From Parapontixanthobacter sp963736595 (lineage in GTDB: Bacteria; Pseudomonadota; Alphaproteobacteria; Sphingomonadales; Sphingomonadaceae), in NCBI GenBank assembly GCA_963736595.1, contig CAVTPG010000009.1, forward strand, positions 103,836 to 167,835: a DNA stretch of 64,000 bases. The letters run 5' to 3'. The position numbers were made by a program, and so were the translations under genes. The notes under the pieces were generated by a model. It saw only the letters and a program-made list of their open reading frames with translations. It made no database searches and was not told where the DNA came from. Below, piece after piece: positions 1 to 10,104 of this stretch; positions within the stretch are counted from its first letter, which is position 1; the number at the start of each line of letters is the position of its first letter.

Positions 1-519
1 CCGCGTGAAGGTGCGATCGATATCGGGCTTGCGCCTGCTGCGACCACTCCCGCCACCATTGCTGCACCGGTCGGCCCAACGGCGGAGCGCGTGGCGGCCG
101 TCCAAGCCATCGTCAAACCGTCCACTGACGATGCCGCCGACGATGAATATGTTTACGGGTTCCGCTTGTGGGAAGCCGGATTTTATCCTGAAGCACAGCA
201 GCAATTGACGCAATTTGTCGAAGCCAATCCGCGTCACAGCCGCGCCACGTTCGGCCGCAATTTGCTGGGCCGCGCTTATCTGGATGGCGGAAAACCGCGC
301 GATGCCGCATCCTGGTTCGTTGAAAACTACAATGCCGACAAGCAAGCCGCGCGAGCTGGCGACAGCCTGTTGTTTCTGGCCGAAGCGATGATCGCCATCG
401 AGGACACCGACCGCGCGTGTATCGCTCTGGCAGAGTTCAGCGAAACCTATCCGGCGCTGGCGGTTGGCCGCTTAGCAAGCCGTTACAACGACTACCGCTC
501 GAAAGTTCGTTGCAATTGA
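1..519 (+). CDS. cpoB: CpoB/YbgF-like TPR periplasmic protein, 3' end only
   Basis: The frame is open from the first base of the window, so only the C-terminal ~172 residues are present. After a Pro/Ala-rich linker there is a TPR-like domain of the Tol-Pal coordinator CpoB (YbgF). It opens with YGFRLWEAGFYPEAQQ, followed by further helical pairs (GRNLLGRAYLDGGKPRDAAS, GDSLLFLAEAMIAIEDTDRA). CpoB acts in the periplasm, linking outer-membrane constriction to septal wall synthesis. Any signal peptide and coiled coil would lie upstream of the window. The downstream tilS overlaps or abuts the stop, an arrangement I recall from related alphaproteobacteria. The family call rests on the TPR pattern and this neighbour. 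Confidence 0.8.
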   Translation, partial: PREGAIDIGLAPAATTPATIAAPVGPTAERVAAVQAIVKPSTDDAADDEYVYGFRLWEAGFYPEAQQQLTQFVEANPRHSRATFGRNLLGRAYLDGGKPRDAASWFVENYNADKQAARAGDSLLFLAEAMIAIEDTDRACIALAEFSETYPALAVGRLASRYNDYRSKVRCN

Positions 520-1492
520 TAGGCCGGTCGACCCTCAACTAGTTCAGCGGTTTACTGACGATCTGCGCGCAATTTGGCCGCAGCACGACACAAACAACGC
601 GCGTTTAGGCTTGGCCGTTTCTGGCGGTCCGGATTCGCTGGCGCTGCTGTTGCTGGCTCACGCGGCAATGCCGACCCGGATTGCGGTAGCTAGCGTCGAT
701 CACGGATTGCGGGACGCGAGTGGGCAAGAGGCGCGTTTCGTTGCCGATTTGTGCGATAAATTGTCGGTCCCGCATAAGGTTTTGGCGGTTCGCGTAAGCA
801 AGGGTAATTTGCAGGCGCAGGCGCGTGAAGCGCGTTATGCCGCGCTGCTGAAATGGACTAAACGCAACGATGTAAGCGCGCTGGCGACCGCGCATCATGC
901 CGACGATCAGGCCGAAACGCTGCTTATGCGGCTCAATCGTGGCAGCGGGTTGGCGGGCCTTGCCGGCGTGCGCGCGCAAAGTTTCGTGCCCCATAGCGAT
1001 GTGCCGCTCCTCCGTCCGTTGTTAGGTTGGCGCAAAAATGACTTGGAAGCGGTGGTGGCCGGTGCCGGGATCGTCCCCATCCGCGATCCGTCAAATGATG
1101 ACACGAATTTCGACCGAGTGCGTATGCGGCAAAACCTTGCCCGCAGCGACTGGATCGACCCGGTTGGATTAGCGCAATCTGCTGCGCATCTCGCACAGGC
1201 GCAGGCGCTGATCGAGCATTACACAGACGAAGAATTTGACGGCAATGTAACGCGCGAAGGCGGTGCGGTGCATTACACCCCAACCGCGCCGCAGCTTGTC
1301 ACTGTCGAAACGATCTTACGTATCTTTGCCGTATTGAAGGCAGAGATTTCGCGTAGCGAAGCTGCGCGTTTAATTGCGCGACTAGAAACAGGCCGAAATG
1401 CCTCGCTCGCCGGTATTCTGGCGCGACCCGAACAATCGGGTAGCAAGGCACAATGGAGCTTTGCCCCCGAACCATCGCGCCGCACGGGCTAG
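515..1492 (+). CDS. tilS: tRNA(Ile)-lysidine synthase TilS
   Basis: TilS is the ATP-dependent enzyme that converts C34 of the CAT-anticodon tRNA-Ile to lysidine so that it reads AUA. The PP-loop motif SGGPDS is clear, followed by the family landmarks VDHGLR, ATAHHADDQAET and RPLLGWRK. The first ATG/GTG/TTG in frame is TTG 611, only three codons before SGGPDS, which would remove the usual N-terminal helix. The frame is open back to a stop at 473 and reads as plausible family sequence from ATT 515 (IDRPVDPQLVQRFTDDL). That codon overlaps the cpoB stop. I therefore give 515 as the likely but non-standard start. A base error in the consensus is the alternative. Confidence 0.9.
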   Translation: MDRPVDPQLVQRFTDDLRAIWPQHDTNNARLGLAVSGGPDSLALLLLAHAAMPTRIAVASVDHGLRDASGQEARFVADLCDKLSVPHKVLAVRVSKGNLQAQAREARYAALLKWTKRNDVSALATAHHADDQAETLLMRLNRGSGLAGLAGVRAQSFVPHSDVPLLRPLLGWRKNDLEAVVAGAGIVPIRDPSNDDTNFDRVRMRQNLARSDWIDPVGLAQSAAHLAQAQALIEHYTDEEFDGNVTREGGAVHYTPTAPQLVTVETILRIFAVLKAEISRSEAARLIARLETGRNASLAGILARPEQSGSKAQWSFAPEPSRRTG

Positions 1493-1499
1493 GGCCATG

Positions 1500-4275
1500 T
1501 TATCCGTGTGCGCCGAACTCGTTGGCGATGGCCGCACTGATCCGAAGCACCAGCGCATAGGCTTGCTCGATCGGGTCGATATATTGCTCGCGGATTGCAG
1601 CGTAGCTATCGCCGAGGCTATCGGGATACTGGCTTTCCTGATCGAGATCGAAATCGCTCATTTGCGGGAAATGCGTCGGGAATGCGCGGCGTAATTGTGC
1701 CAATGCGTCGTCGATCCGCAGGGTAAAGACCATTTCCATCACATCGTCGCGGCTGATGTCATTGGCGCGGCTAAACCGCGGGATCGAGGCGATCTTGATG
1801 AACATATGCTGCATCAGCGCAAGCCGCAGCGATTGCAGCACTCCGATCCGGCGGCGCACCGCTTCGCGATCATCCAGCGGAGCTTCGTCGGGGATCAGCG
1901 CCAGCAGACGGTGCAATTTCAATGCATCGACCCGCAATTGCGAGGCCATTCGGCGAAATGTGCCCGTTCGATCATCGGAAATGAGATATTCGGCCAGCGT
2001 TTCGCATGGCTCGGACAAATGCTCTTCGGTCCCGCGATAGGGGCGGCTGGCCCAGAATGCGGAATTGAACAATTCGCCGAATGCGGCGACGGTTTTGATG
2101 CTGGCCAGCGCGTTGGAGGCCCGGACGAGCCGAATGATTTGCCGACCGCGCGCGCTATCATTCAACAAGCTGGCAATATCTTCGTAATTGTCGTCGGCGG
2201 CGCTGCCCACGCCAGCGATGACATTCACCGGATAGCCGAGCTGTTGCAGGATGGCATTATGCGGAATGGCGCGGATTTGCCGCAAATTCATTTCGCGCTC
2301 GGCGTTAAGATCGGATTGGCGGCGCGAAACCCGACTGCCCGTTGGGTTAAGCAATCCCAGACCGAAAGCGGTTACAGCGCGCGAATAAATCCGGCTTTTC
2401 AGGTAATTGCGCTGATGCCGGCGGATGGCGCGATAGAAATCGAGGCTAAGATCGGTCCGCTCATACAGCGGATCGGGTTGCTTTGTGTAATGCTGCGCCG
2501 GTTGCAGATGCGCGATCTGCGACAAGGTCGCTAACGCCAGTTCCGGCGTCTGGAAGAACATATAACCGTCGCCGCCCTGAAAGCTGACTTCGGGTTCCAG
2601 CGCGATGTCGCCTTCCGCAAATCGGGCGCGCGCCCACGGCGATAAGGGCCATTCCAGCCGGTCGGTAAAGCCCGATGGATGCGCCCCGCGGCCCATGCTT
2701 TCGCCATGCGTGTTGAAGATCAGCGCGGCAACGTCCGTTAGCCCATTGGCGCGCATCGCTTCGGCCAGACGGCCCTGCAGACGCTCGATGGAGAGGCTGG
2801 CCGGGATTTGCCCGACAAAGCGCCCGGCATCGGAAAATCCGGTCTGGATCGCGACCCGTCCGCGCTTGCGCGCGTAATCCTGATATGTCGGCTCGGACAG
2901 CAGCGCATCGAGGAAGCGGCCGCCATGTTCCAGCGCGCTTTCGGTTTCGAACAGGGGCGAGACATCGACCTTGTCGGCGATCCCGAACAACTTGCCGAAA
3001 TAGAGCGCGGCCAGCACTGTCGCCGGTTGCTCGCATTCCGCAATCAGCATCCGGATTGGCGTGTCCGCATCGATGTGGTGCAGTATTTGCGCCATCGCGA
3101 GGAATTGCCGGATCGCGGTGCTGCTCTCGATTGCCAAAGCGCCGAAATTTGTCTCTAGCGGCTGCACCGTTTCCAGCATTTGCCGCAAAGTCGAAATCGC
3201 CCCGCGACTGGCCAGATCGAGCCGTCCGGTATCGGGCAATCGCCGCCGAATGGCATTGTGCAATTGGCTGGCATTAACGCGAAAATGCACATGGCCCATG
3301 CCCAGCCCATCGGCGCGCATGGCAGATGACACCACGCGCAAGGCAATCGCCCGCTCCGCTTGCGCATCCGCCGCTTCCTCATCCAGCGCGGCGATAAGCG
3401 GCGTCAGCGACAACAGCTTGTGCGGATCGTCGGCGGTCAGGCGATTGGCAGCTTTGGACAATGCCTCGGCTTCCGACAGATCTTGCGCAAAATCATCGGC
3501 GCGGTCCTGCGCGTAATCGGCGGCAGGGCGAAGCGTGTCCAGCAGCGGGTGGGAGCGGTCGATAGCTTCCAGCGCAGCCACATAACGCTGCAAACGTTGC
3601 GCTTTTTCTTTCAGGCGGAAACCGATGGAATCGAACCAGCGAATATCGGTCCGCCCGTCCATGTCATACCCGACCCAGCTGGCAAACCGGAACGGCAGCG
3701 GTTTGAAGTCCTGCCACTGATCGGGCCAGGCCGCGCGTGTCTGCTCCAGCAAAGATGCCGTGATCGTATCCCGCGCATCCTGAGCATTGGCGATAGCCTG
3801 CATCGCCTGCCCATGCTCGTAAGTCAGCGTCACATCATTGCGTTCCGCTGGCCGGGCGCAATCGGCCATGTCGATCGTGCCGGTGCGGCTGGCCGCTGCC
3901 GTCAAGGTATCGCTTTGCTCGCGCGCCAGCAGAAACGTTGGATGCGCGGTAAAAACGGCGTGCAATTGCGGGCTGCTCCATTGATGACACGCTGTATCGA
4001 AACCGGCGTCTGGGATCGATCAAATCGCCTAATGCCACCTCGTTCGGACGCGTTAGTTTGCGCAAGCGTTCTGCCCGACTGCGCAATCCCTCGCATTCCA
4101 GGTCGGCCAGCATTTCCTCGATACCGGTCAAATCCATATCGCCGTTTTCAAGACCGCGCGACAGATCGAGCGAGAGTTGAAAAACCGGATTGAACAGCGG
4201 CGTTTCGCGCGTCTGCTCGTGCAGGGTTTTCAGGCGCTCAACGCAATCGGCAACGGTCGTAAGCGGTGCGGTCAT
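1500..4275 (-). CDS. ppc: Phosphoenolpyruvate carboxylase (one-base frameshift near 4013)
   Basis: PEPC makes oxaloacetate from PEP and bicarbonate and refills the TCA cycle. The start ATG at 4275 overlaps the eda stop as ATGA. The first ~87 residues, ending at GDLIDP, lie in one frame. The rest (FTAHPTFLLARE onward, ~820 residues) continues in another. Removing one G from the GGG run at 4012-4014 joins them into DLIDPDAGFDTACHQW and a ~924-residue protein, a normal length. The catalytic region reads NTHGESMGRGAHP in place of the classical FHGRGGTVGRGG loop, as in a divergent alphaproteobacterial PEPC group. It is the last gene of the Entner-Doudoroff operon, so it is likely co-transcribed with sugar catabolism. 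I regard the frameshift as a probable sequence error. Confidence 0.9.
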
Positions 4276-4883
4276 GCGCGTAACGCGCAGGCATCGCGAG
4301 CGATCTGTGTGATTGCGGCTTCGTCGGGTGCGCCTTTCGGGGCGACCCAGCTTCCCCCAACGCACAACACCGGATCGAAAGCCAACCACTCGGCAGCGTT
4401 GGCAGCGCTGATCCCGCCAGTGGGGCAGAAGCGGCACTGTCCAAAAGGTGCGGCAAGGGCCTTTAACGCAGGCAAGCCACCTGCCGCCATCGCCGGAAAG
4501 AATTTGAAGTGCGTCAAGCCCAGGTCCAGCCCGCGCATAATATCGCCCGCATTGGCCGTGCCGGGCAAAAACGGAACATCAGCAGCAATCGCGGCTTTGC
4601 CTAGCGGTTCGGTAAGGCCCGGCGACACGATAAATTCGCTGCCCGCCGCCAGTGCCTGATCCAGCTCGCGCTCGTTCGTGACTGTTCCCGCGCCCACAAT
4701 CGCACCCGGAACCTGCCGCATTTCCTGAATGGCCTCAAGCGCGGCAGGGGTGCGCAAAGTCACTTCCAGCGCAGTCAATCCGCCAGCGACCAATGCGCGG
4801 GCCAGCGGCTGTGCGTGGGCCACGTCCTCGATCACGATGACCGGAACCACCGGAGCCGCGCGCATGATGTCGTCGATGGTCAT
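4272..4883 (-). CDS. eda: KDPG aldolase (2-dehydro-3-deoxy-phosphogluconate aldolase)
   Basis: Class I aldolase of 203 residues. It cleaves 2-keto-3-deoxy-6-phosphogluconate to pyruvate and glyceraldehyde-3-phosphate, the last Entner-Doudoroff step. The barrel motifs are visible in order: VPVIVIEDVAHAQPLARALV, GLTALEVTLRTPAA (catalytic Glu), GAGTVTN, the Schiff-base lysine in LTHFKFFPA, and the phosphate-binding CPTGGIS. Its stop overlaps the ppc start by 4 bp, and glk ends 9 bp upstream, so all belong to one transcript read from zwf. Confidence 0.96.
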   Translation of the reverse strand: MTIDDIMRAAPVVPVIVIEDVAHAQPLARALVAGGLTALEVTLRTPAALEAIQEMRQVPGAIVGAGTVTNERELDQALAAGSEFIVSPGLTEPLGKAAIAADVPFLPGTANAGDIMRGLDLGLTHFKFFPAMAAGGLPALKALAAPFGQCRFCPTGGISAANAAEWLAFDPVLCVGGSWVAPKGAPDEAAITQIARDACALRA

Positions 4884-4892
4884 ATGAGGTCG

Positions 4893-5876
4893 TTACTTTC
4901 TGAATTCGCGCTGAAACGCTGCTGCGGCACCAAACAGGCCGGGCTGTGGGTGCGTGATGAGTTTGACCGGAATGGTCGTCATAAGCTGCTGATAGCGGCC
5001 CTTGTGCCGGAAGCGTTCGGCAAAACCCGATGACAGGAGCAAATCGCGGATACGGTAGCCCAGACCGCCCGCAATGACCACGCCGCCAAACCCGCCATGC
5101 ACCAGCGCGATATCGCCTGCTGCGCTGCCCAAGGATAGGCAGAACCGGTCCACCGCGGCCTCGGCCAGACTGTCCTTGCCTTCGATCCCGGCAGTCCAGA
5201 TTTCGATATCGGTCCGTTCTGTTATCGCGCGATGCTCCATCGCGGCTAGCGTTTCGTAAATATCGACAATGCCCGGACCCGAAACGACTCGTTCCAGCGA
5301 CACGCGGTTGTGCCGCTTGCGCAATCGGGCAAGAATGGCATCCTCGATCGTATCGACGGGCGCGAAATCGACGTGGCCGCCCTCGGTTGCCTGCACGCGG
5401 TAGTCGCCGCCTTCCTCGCGTGAGAGATGCGCCACGCCAAGCCCTGTTCCCGGACCCAGAATGCTGATCGTGCCGGTTGGCGCGAGCGGCTGATCCGGCC
5501 CGGTCAAATGGACGAAATGCTCCTCCGGCAGACACGCAACCGCATGGCCGACCGCTTCGAAATCATTGACGATGGAAAAGCGCGACACGCCCAACTTTTC
5601 TTTCACTTTGGCCGGGCGGATGATCCACGGATTGTTTGTAAAGCGGATGACTTCGCCGGCAATCGGCGCGGCAATGGCCAGCGATACGGCGTCGGGCAAC
5701 GTGCCGCCATGCACTTCGCGGTAATGCTCCCATGCGGTCTGGAAGCTGGCGTGATCTTTGGTGTGGAGCGTTTCCGGCTCGCCCAGCTCGATCGCTCCGT
5801 CACTGTCGATCGTGGCCAAGGCAAAGCGGGCATGGGTTCCGCCGATATCGACGCTGATAAGGTCCGTTTTGGTCAT
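4893..5876 (-). CDS. glk: Glucokinase
   Basis: ATP-dependent hexokinase of the bacterial Glk family (327 residues), phosphorylating intracellular glucose. The N-terminal phosphate-binding motif SVDIGGTHARFALA is followed by NNPWII and the sugar-binding region IVNDFEAVG, then by ILGPGTGLG and TEGGHVDFAP. The C-terminal glycine-rich segment (VHGGFGGVVIAGGLGYRI) is typical. It starts directly after the edd stop and precedes eda. Presence of Glk in the operon suggests glucose enters the pathway as free sugar and not through a PTS. Confidence 0.95.
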   Translation of the reverse strand: MTKTDLISVDIGGTHARFALATIDSDGAIELGEPETLHTKDHASFQTAWEHYREVHGGTLPDAVSLAIAAPIAGEVIRFTNNPWIIRPAKVKEKLGVSRFSIVNDFEAVGHAVACLPEEHFVHLTGPDQPLAPTGTISILGPGTGLGVAHLSREEGGDYRVQATEGGHVDFAPVDTIEDAILARLRKRHNRVSLERVVSGPGIVDIYETLAAMEHRAITERTDIEIWTAGIEGKDSLAEAAVDRFCLSLGSAAGDIALVHGGFGGVVIAGGLGYRIRDLLLSSGFAERFRHKGRYQQLMTTIPVKLITHPQPGLFGAAAAFQREFRK

Positions 5877-7688
5877 TTATAATCCTGCGCTGGCGAGCAT
5901 GGCAGAGCCGCCCTGTTCGGCTCCGTCGGCTTGGGCGCGGAACATGGCGAACAATTCGCGGCCAAGGCCCATCTCGGTTTGTGGATCGTGGGTTGCCTCG
6001 CGCGAAGCAAGGTCGGCGGTGGTGGTCAAGGCGCCTGTCTCCGCGCACAATTTGATGACGTCGCCATCGCGCAATTGCGACAATGGCCCGCCGCCCAGCG
6101 CTTCTGGCGTGACATGGATCGCAGCCGGCACTTTGCCGCTTGCGCCCGACATTCGCCCATCGGTGACCAGCGCGACGCGATAGCCTTGCTCCTGCAAGAC
6201 GGCGAGGGGCGGGGTCAGTGCGTGCAGTTCGGGCATTCCGTTGGAGCGCGGACCTTGAAAACGCACTACGACAATGACATCGCGATTGAGTTCGCCCTGA
6301 TTGAACGCTTCTGCCACGGCGGCTTGCGTTTCGAACACGCGGCAAGGGGCTTCGATCGTCCAGCGTTCGCGTTCGACGGCGCTGGTCTTGAAGCATCCGC
6401 GACCAAGATTGCCTTCGACAAGCCGCATTCCGCCATCGGCCTGAAATGGCTCTGTTACGGTGCTGAGCATGGTGGGATCGCCGCTCTCGCCGATATCGCG
6501 CCAGGTTACGGCATCGCCGTCCATGACCGGCTCGCGCGCATAATCGCCAAGGTCTTTGCCCCACACGGTCATTAGGTCGCGATGGGCGAGGCCAGCATCC
6601 AGCAATTCTCCGATGACGTAGCCCATGCCGCCTGCCGCGTGAAAATGGTTCACATCGCCCGATCCGTTGGGATAGACGCGGGCGAGGAGGGGCACGACGT
6701 GAGATAATTCGGCCAGATCATTCCAGTCGAAACGGATGCCAGCGGCCCGCGCCATCGCCGGAATATGGATCGCGTGATTGGTGGATCCGCCAGTTGCCAG
6801 CAAGCCGATGGCGGCATTGATGATCGCCTTTTCGTCCACGCACGCAGCCAATGGACGATAATCATTGCCGTCCTTGGTAATTTCGGTCAGGCGATGCGTT
6901 GCTGCGCGCGTCAATTGCTGACGCAGCCCCGTTCCCGGCGTGACGAACGCAGCACCGGGAATGTGCAGCCCCATCATCTCCATCATCATCTGGTTGGAAT
7001 TGGCCGTGCCGTAAAATGTGCAGGTGCCGGGCGAGTGATAGCTGCCCATCTCGCTTTTCAGCAGTTCCTCGCGAGTGGCCTTGCCCTCGGCATAAAGCTG
7101 ACGGGTTTTCTGCTTCTCCTTGTTCGAAATACCCGACGGCATCGGTCCGCTGGGAATGAATACGGCGGGCAAATGGCCAAAGCGCAGCGCGCCGATCATC
7201 AGACCCGGCACGATCTTGTCGCAAATGCCCAACAGCGCCACGCTGTCATACATCGCATGGCTGAGCGCGAGCGTGGTGGACAGGGCAATGGCATCGCGGC
7301 TGAACAGCGATAGTTCCATGCCGTCCTGCCCCTGCGTCACGCCATCGCACATGGCAGGCGTGCCACCGGACACTTGCGCGGTCGCGCCTTTTTCGCGCGC
7401 AAACAGCTTCATCTGCTCAGGATAGCGGGCATAGGGCTGATGCGCCGACAGCATATCATTGTACGAAGTGACGATGCCGATATTCGGCCCGCGCGCCGCC
7501 ATGATCGCGTCCTGATCCTCCTCCGCGCCTGCAAAAGCATGGGCCAAGTTTGAGCACGACATCGAATGGCGGTTGGGATCGCGCTTTGCTGCTTCATCGA
7601 TCATAGCGAGATAGCGTGTGCGGCCATCGCGCGAATTGGCGATGACGCGCTGCGTGACCGCTTCGATGGTCGGATGCAATTTATTCAT
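5877..7688 (-). CDS. edd: 6-phosphogluconate dehydratase
   Basis: Edd (603 residues) is an iron-sulfur dehydratase of the IlvD/Edd family. It converts 6-phosphogluconate to KDPG, the signature Entner-Doudoroff reaction. Cysteines expected to ligate the cluster appear in GGTPAMCDGVTQG, ALLGICDK and SPGTCTFYGTANSN. The family motifs TGGSTNH and LVTDGRMSGASGKVPAAIHV are both present. The start overlaps the zwf stop by 8 bp, which indicates translational coupling. The sequence appears intact over the expected length. Confidence 0.97.
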   Translation of the reverse strand: MNKLHPTIEAVTQRVIANSRDGRTRYLAMIDEAAKRDPNRHSMSCSNLAHAFAGAEEDQDAIMAARGPNIGIVTSYNDMLSAHQPYARYPEQMKLFAREKGATAQVSGGTPAMCDGVTQGQDGMELSLFSRDAIALSTTLALSHAMYDSVALLGICDKIVPGLMIGALRFGHLPAVFIPSGPMPSGISNKEKQKTRQLYAEGKATREELLKSEMGSYHSPGTCTFYGTANSNQMMMEMMGLHIPGAAFVTPGTGLRQQLTRAATHRLTEITKDGNDYRPLAACVDEKAIINAAIGLLATGGSTNHAIHIPAMARAAGIRFDWNDLAELSHVVPLLARVYPNGSGDVNHFHAAGGMGYVIGELLDAGLAHRDLMTVWGKDLGDYAREPVMDGDAVTWRDIGESGDPTMLSTVTEPFQADGGMRLVEGNLGRGCFKTSAVERERWTIEAPCRVFETQAAVAEAFNQGELNRDVIVVVRFQGPRSNGMPELHALTPPLAVLQEQGYRVALVTDGRMSGASGKVPAAIHVTPEALGGGPLSQLRDGDVIKLCAETGALTTTADLASREATHDPQTEMGLGRELFAMFRAQADGAEQGGSAMLASAGL

Positions 7689-9120
7689 GCCAGCTTACCC
7701 CGTCACGTTCGGCCAGAGCAATCGCGGAACTCGGCCCCCAGCTCCCCGCGCTGTAATTTTGCGGCTTCATCTCGGTTGATTGCCACGTCGCGCGAATTGC
7801 ATCGATCCACTCCCATTGCGCTTCCACCTCGTCGCGGCGCACGAACAGCGTCTGATCGCCCTCGATCAAGTCCAATAACAGCCGTTCGTAAGCGATCCGG
7901 CGGTGCTGTCCGGTAAACGCACCGGGCATCGCAATGTCCAGCGGCACGCTGCGCAGACGCAAGCCTTCGCGGTCCAGCCCCGGCATTTTCGCCATCATCG
8001 AAAGCTGGATGTTTTCTTTGGGCTGAATCCCGATCACAAGGCGATTGGGCTTGGTCGTCGCCCCACGCTCTTCGAAAATGGAATGCGGAATACAGCGGAA
8101 TTGCACCACGATTTCGGTGACGCGCTCGGGCAAGCGCTTGCCGGTTCGCAAGTAGAACGGCACGCCCTTCCAGCGCCAATTATCGACATGGGCCTTGATC
8201 GCGACGAAGGTTTCGGTGTCGCTCTCTTGCTCCAGCTCGTCATTATAGCCGCGCACCGCTTCGCCGGAGATAGCGCCGGAGCGATATTGCCCGGTCACCG
8301 TCTGCTGGCTTTCGACATGGCGCAAAGCGCGCAGCACTTTTACCTTTTCATCGCGCACCGCCGTTGCATCGAAGCTGGTCGGGGGCTCCATCGCCACCAG
8401 CGCCAGCAATTGCAGCATATGGTTCTGCACCATATCGCGCAGCGCTCCGGAATCATCGTAATAGGCAACCCGCGATTCTAGGCCGACTGTCTCTGCCACG
8501 GTGATCTGCACATGGTCGATATATTGCGCATTCCAGACCGGCTCAAACAGCAAATTGGCAAAGCGCAGGGCGAGCAAATTCTGCACCGTTTCCTTGCCCA
8601 GATAATGATCGATCCGGTATATCCGGCTTTCATCGAATGCGGAGGCAACCGCATCGTTGATTTCCTGCGAGGAGGTAAGATCCGTCCCGAGCGGCTTTTC
8701 CAGCCCGATCCGCACATCGCCGCTCGTCAGTCCGGCTTTCTGCAATCCGGCGATAGTCGGCTCGAACAGGCTGGGCGCGGTGGACAGGAAAATGGCCAGA
8801 CCGTTGTGATCGTTGCCGACTTTCTGCGCCAGCTCGTCATATCCATCCTGCGTCGTCGCATCGAGTGATTGATACGTCAGGCGGTTAAGAAAACTCGCCA
8901 TCCCCCCGCGCCGGTCCGCAGGCAGGTATTTTTCCAGCGCTTCACGCGCCATCTGGCGAAATCCGGCATTGTCGAGATCGGATCGCGCCGTGCCGATAAT
9001 CCGCAGCTCATCGCACAGCAGATTGTCGGCATCCAGCGCGCATAAGGATGGCAGCAACATCCGCTTGGATAGATCGCCCGTGGCGCCAAAGAGCAACAGT
9101 GTCCTGGCAGTAAAGCCCAT
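7681..9120 (-). CDS. zwf: Glucose-6-phosphate 1-dehydrogenase
   Basis: First gene of the Entner-Doudoroff operon (479 residues). It oxidises glucose-6-phosphate to 6-phosphogluconolactone with NAD(P). The Rossmann motif LLFGATGDLSKR lies at the N terminus, and the active-site signature RIDHYLGKE, with its substrate-binding His and Lys, lies mid-protein. No pgl (6-phosphogluconolactonase) follows; that step must be encoded elsewhere or occur spontaneously. The ~140-bp gap upstream probably carries the operon promoter, but I could not pick out convincing -35/-10 boxes or an operator. Confidence 0.97.
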   Translation of the reverse strand: MGFTARTLLLFGATGDLSKRMLLPSLCALDADNLLCDELRIIGTARSDLDNAGFRQMAREALEKYLPADRRGGMASFLNRLTYQSLDATTQDGYDELAQKVGNDHNGLAIFLSTAPSLFEPTIAGLQKAGLTSGDVRIGLEKPLGTDLTSSQEINDAVASAFDESRIYRIDHYLGKETVQNLLALRFANLLFEPVWNAQYIDHVQITVAETVGLESRVAYYDDSGALRDMVQNHMLQLLALVAMEPPTSFDATAVRDEKVKVLRALRHVESQQTVTGQYRSGAISGEAVRGYNDELEQESDTETFVAIKAHVDNWRWKGVPFYLRTGKRLPERVTEIVVQFRCIPHSIFEERGATTKPNRLVIGIQPKENIQLSMMAKMPGLDREGLRLRSVPLDIAMPGAFTGQHRRIAYERLLLDLIEGDQTLFVRRDEVEAQWEWIDAIRATWQSTEMKPQNYSAGSWGPSSAIALAERDGVSWHE

Positions 9121-9259
9121 CGTGTAAAATCGCCCGTCCGGTCCGCGCTATGCGACGCTGTCTAACAAACTTGATGTTTAGAGGGATAGCAGCGAGCCGG
9201 GTCAAGCGCCATGACCCGCAATCGTATTCATAAATTTCGCGAGCGCATAAAGCGGGCGT

Positions 9260-10057
9260 TTAGTCGGTGCTGACCGCCACGTGCTTGTCGAGGAATTGCG
9301 TCGGGCCGAAGCTGGTCATGAAGCTGACATCGGCGGCATCGCGGCCTACGCCGATTTTTACGATGTCCTCTGCGCTCGCCATGCCGGTTGCATCCACGAG
9401 ATACCATGCGCCGCCACCGGGTGTGGTCGGATCGGACAGGAACACTTCGGCCACCGCGTGGAAATCCTGCGGCGTGACACCGGGCGCAAAACAACTGACG
9501 AAGCGCGCCGGAATTGCGGATGCGCGGGCCAGCATCACCATGACGTGCGTGTAATCGCGGCAAATACCGCGCCGTTCGAGAAAACTATCGACGCCAGTCG
9601 TGTTCGCGTCGCTGATACCGGGCGTATAGACAAAGGTCTCGCGCACCCATTTCTCCATCGCGACGATTTTCGCGCCGCCGGTCAGATTGCCGAATTCATC
9701 GCCCACAAAGCCGAGCATCTTGTTGCCGTGACAATAGCGGGAATCGAACAGATATTTGACCGTGTCGCCCGGTAAATCATGCGTTTCAAGCTGCTCCAGA
9801 TCATCAAGCGGGGTCAGAATGCGATTGAGATCGACCGCGACGCTGTAACTGACTTCGAAATGGCCTTGCGAACGGATCCAGATGCGCTCTCCGATATCGT
9901 CCTGTGCATTGACGCGCGCAATATGCTGCGCATTGCCAAGCGTCGTTTTGACGTCGTGCAGGTTTTGCTCAGGGATAGCCGCCGCTTCAAATTGCAGCAG
10001 GACATCGGCAGCATTGCTGGATTCGAAAGAAAACGACAGATCAATTTTGGTGGTCAT
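9260..10057 (-). CDS. Transglutaminase-like cysteine protease/peptidase
   Basis: A 265-residue protein with an N-terminal beta-rich region and a C-terminal transglutaminase-like core. The catalytic triad is visible as Cys166 (RRGICRDYTHV), His200 (PQDFHAVAEVF) and Asp222 (WYLVDATGMA). Bacterial members are usually uncharacterised hydrolases. There is no signal peptide, so it is predicted cytoplasmic. It lies between zwf and rimO without overlapping either, which gives no functional clue. Substrate unknown. Confidence 0.85.
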   Translation of the reverse strand: MTTKIDLSFSFESSNAADVLLQFEAAAIPEQNLHDVKTTLGNAQHIARVNAQDDIGERIWIRSQGHFEVSYSVAVDLNRILTPLDDLEQLETHDLPGDTVKYLFDSRYCHGNKMLGFVGDEFGNLTGGAKIVAMEKWVRETFVYTPGISDANTTGVDSFLERRGICRDYTHVMVMLARASAIPARFVSCFAPGVTPQDFHAVAEVFLSDPTTPGGGAWYLVDATGMASAEDIVKIGVGRDAADVSFMTSFGPTQFLDKHVAVSTD

Positions 10058-10104
10058 GTCCTGCCAACGGCGCGTGGCCGCTTATGTTTCGCAAAGCCGC
10101 GTGT

